Shown in pieces: positions 63,063 to 64,000 of a stretch of 64,000 nucleotides of DNA (its first letter is position 1; every line of letters begins with the position of its first letter). This DNA is from Nematostella vectensis (lineage: Eukaryota > Cnidaria > Anthozoa > Actiniaria > Edwardsiidae). The notes beneath the pieces are model-generated. The model was not told the DNA's origin. It searched no databases and worked only from the letters and a program-made list of their open reading frames with translations. The position numbers and the translations under genes are program-made. Location: positions 7,391,001-7,455,000 of the forward strand of contig NC_064039.1 in NCBI RefSeq assembly GCF_932526225.1, given 5' to 3'.

Positions 63063-63489
63063 TGTTTACGACTTTGTAAGATTGAAAAATCCATCCATTT
63101 AGACTTAAACAAAGGTCGAACAGGTCTCTTCGAAATCGCGCCAAAACCTACTTGATGCGAAACACCGCTGAGTAAAATCGCGGGGTAACCACAGGCTACC
63201 CATTTTACCGCCACTCAGGATTTTTACAATTGTTGAATATAAGAGGACCAACGATTGCTTTATTTGACAAAAGATAGTACAGAAGTATGGTTATTTATTT
63301 TATAATTTGACGGTTGTCATTTATGTATCTTTTTTATTGTTGTAGAGATATTTATCATGAAACACAGGTATCCCAAATCGTTGTGATTGCACCACATTAA
63401 TGACAACGTACATACCGAGCGAGTAATATAAGCTTGTTTACAGTTAGCAGCTACCAAAAGCTGTTAAACCTCCCTAATTTCAAACCGCC
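63063..63489. promoter_or_regulatory. Shared 5' region between DCLRE1A and a divergent gene
   Basis: Only 427 bp separate the two start codons, which point away from each other, so a bidirectional promoter is likely (inference). The DCLRE1A side holds a GC-richer inverted repeat (CTGAGTAAAATCGCGG / CCACTCAG, about 63168-63218). No TATA box was placed. Confidence 0.55.
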
Positions 63490-63610
63490 ATGGCGCAGTC
63501 TCTAGAGAACTTATGTGTTGACCGTATTGTAGCGGATTTCGACAAACTTTGCGAAGATCGCGATGATTTGCATCGGTTTCTTTACATTATCGGTCCTTTC
63601 GATGGATTAG
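63490..63610 (+). CDS. First coding exon of an unrecognised divergent gene (partial)
   Basis: ATG in a strong context (ACCGCCATGG) opens MAQSLENLCVDRIVADFDKL and CEDRDDLHRFLYIIGPFDGL. It ends at a consensus donor (GATTAG|GTAAGT, phase 1) at 63610. No stop occurs in the 121 nt. The 40 residues are a helical, leucine-rich start that loosely recalls N termini of LRR/F-box-like proteins. I do not recognise the family, and no second exon is evident before the window ends. Confidence 0.65.
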
Positions 63611-64000
63611 GTAAGTTCCTATTCCTGCGTATAAAGTAAGGTACTCTAAATCTTATAGAACGGCGCATGTATTTGACGTGGTTCTTGGTTTTCGTTTTGA
63701 TCAAATCACAATACGATTATCGTGTATTCTCTATATCTGAGGTGGGTACATAGACTGCATAGATTTGAGAGAAACATACCATTGTGAGTGTTATTACGAA
63801 AGAACTCATTGTCATTCTGATCCGAAGATACGCACGAATGATCTTTTTTGTTTTAGGGAAATTGATGCAATAGCTCCTAGCAAGGGTTTGATTTCTAAAT
63901 GTCGCTCTGTACACTATAAACCATGGATTTGATATATATGAATAAAGAAAACCTTAGAAAGTTTGCTTTTATGCGCCCTCATTGGTCAATACAGGTCACA
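63611..64000 (+). other. Intron of the divergent gene (partial)
   Basis: AT-rich, with no further exon or element seen before the window ends. Confidence 0.4.

Overview
This window is animal nuclear DNA. It has spliced genes with GT-AG introns, several kilobases of intronic tandem repeats, an LTR retrotransposon, tRNA-derived SINEs, LINE scraps and many small inverted-repeat elements. The protein signatures (a full-length ZNFX1, an SNM1A/DCLRE1A nuclease, a GABA-A/glycine-type receptor relic, and a LamG-like domain of a type I associate with cnidarians) suggest an anthozoan cnidarian, probably a sea anemone. The species assignment is inference.

Layout. 1-7790: AT-rich, no gene seen; one SINE, one Harbinger-like MITE and one Mutator-like MITE. 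7796-13175: a nearly intact Ty3/gypsy retrotransposon with identical-length LTRs (264 bp, one mismatch), a GTGAA target duplication, and a gag-pol frame broken by an apparent short deletion in the reverse transcriptase. 13176-17854 (minus strand): exons of a Cys-loop chloride-channel-type receptor that has lost its M2-M3 pore exon and is invaded by tandem repeats built from its own exon edges. 17855-23813: intergenic DNA with a ~28-copy 38-bp minisatellite and several MITEs.

23814-46914 (minus strand): a complete ZNFX1 gene. I could place 23 coding exons that join in phase to 6105 nt (2034 residues plus stop): an N-terminal RS-repeat domain, SF1 helicase, NFX1-type zinc fingers, coiled coil and C-terminal RZ finger. 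Its introns hold a 2.6-kb polypyrimidine array, a 34-copy 31-bp array, a LINE fragment and two exons of an unrelated LamG-domain gene. 46915-51700: intergenic DNA with MITEs and a 2.4-kb element bounded by ~630-bp direct repeats. 51701-63062 (minus strand): a complete SNM1A/DCLRE1A-like DNA cross-link repair nuclease. Ten coding exons join in phase to 2178 nt (725 residues plus stop), with a UBZ4 finger, a PIP-box-like motif and a metallo-beta-lactamase/beta-CASP fold. 63490 onward: first coding exon of a divergently transcribed gene sharing a 427-bp intergenic region with DCLRE1A.

The most unusual observation is recurrent. In three separate exons (DCLRE1A exons 8 and 9, and the Cys-loop exon of the receptor) the intron immediately downstream is a minisatellite whose unit contains the end of that exon plus its 5' splice site. 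The splice donor is thereby repeated 5 to 19 extra times. The receptor relic also shows duplication of a splice acceptor and of the M4-coding end of the last exon. ZNFX1 and DCLRE1A act in RNA-based antiviral/small-RNA pathways and DNA repair respectively; I see no functional link between the neighbours.
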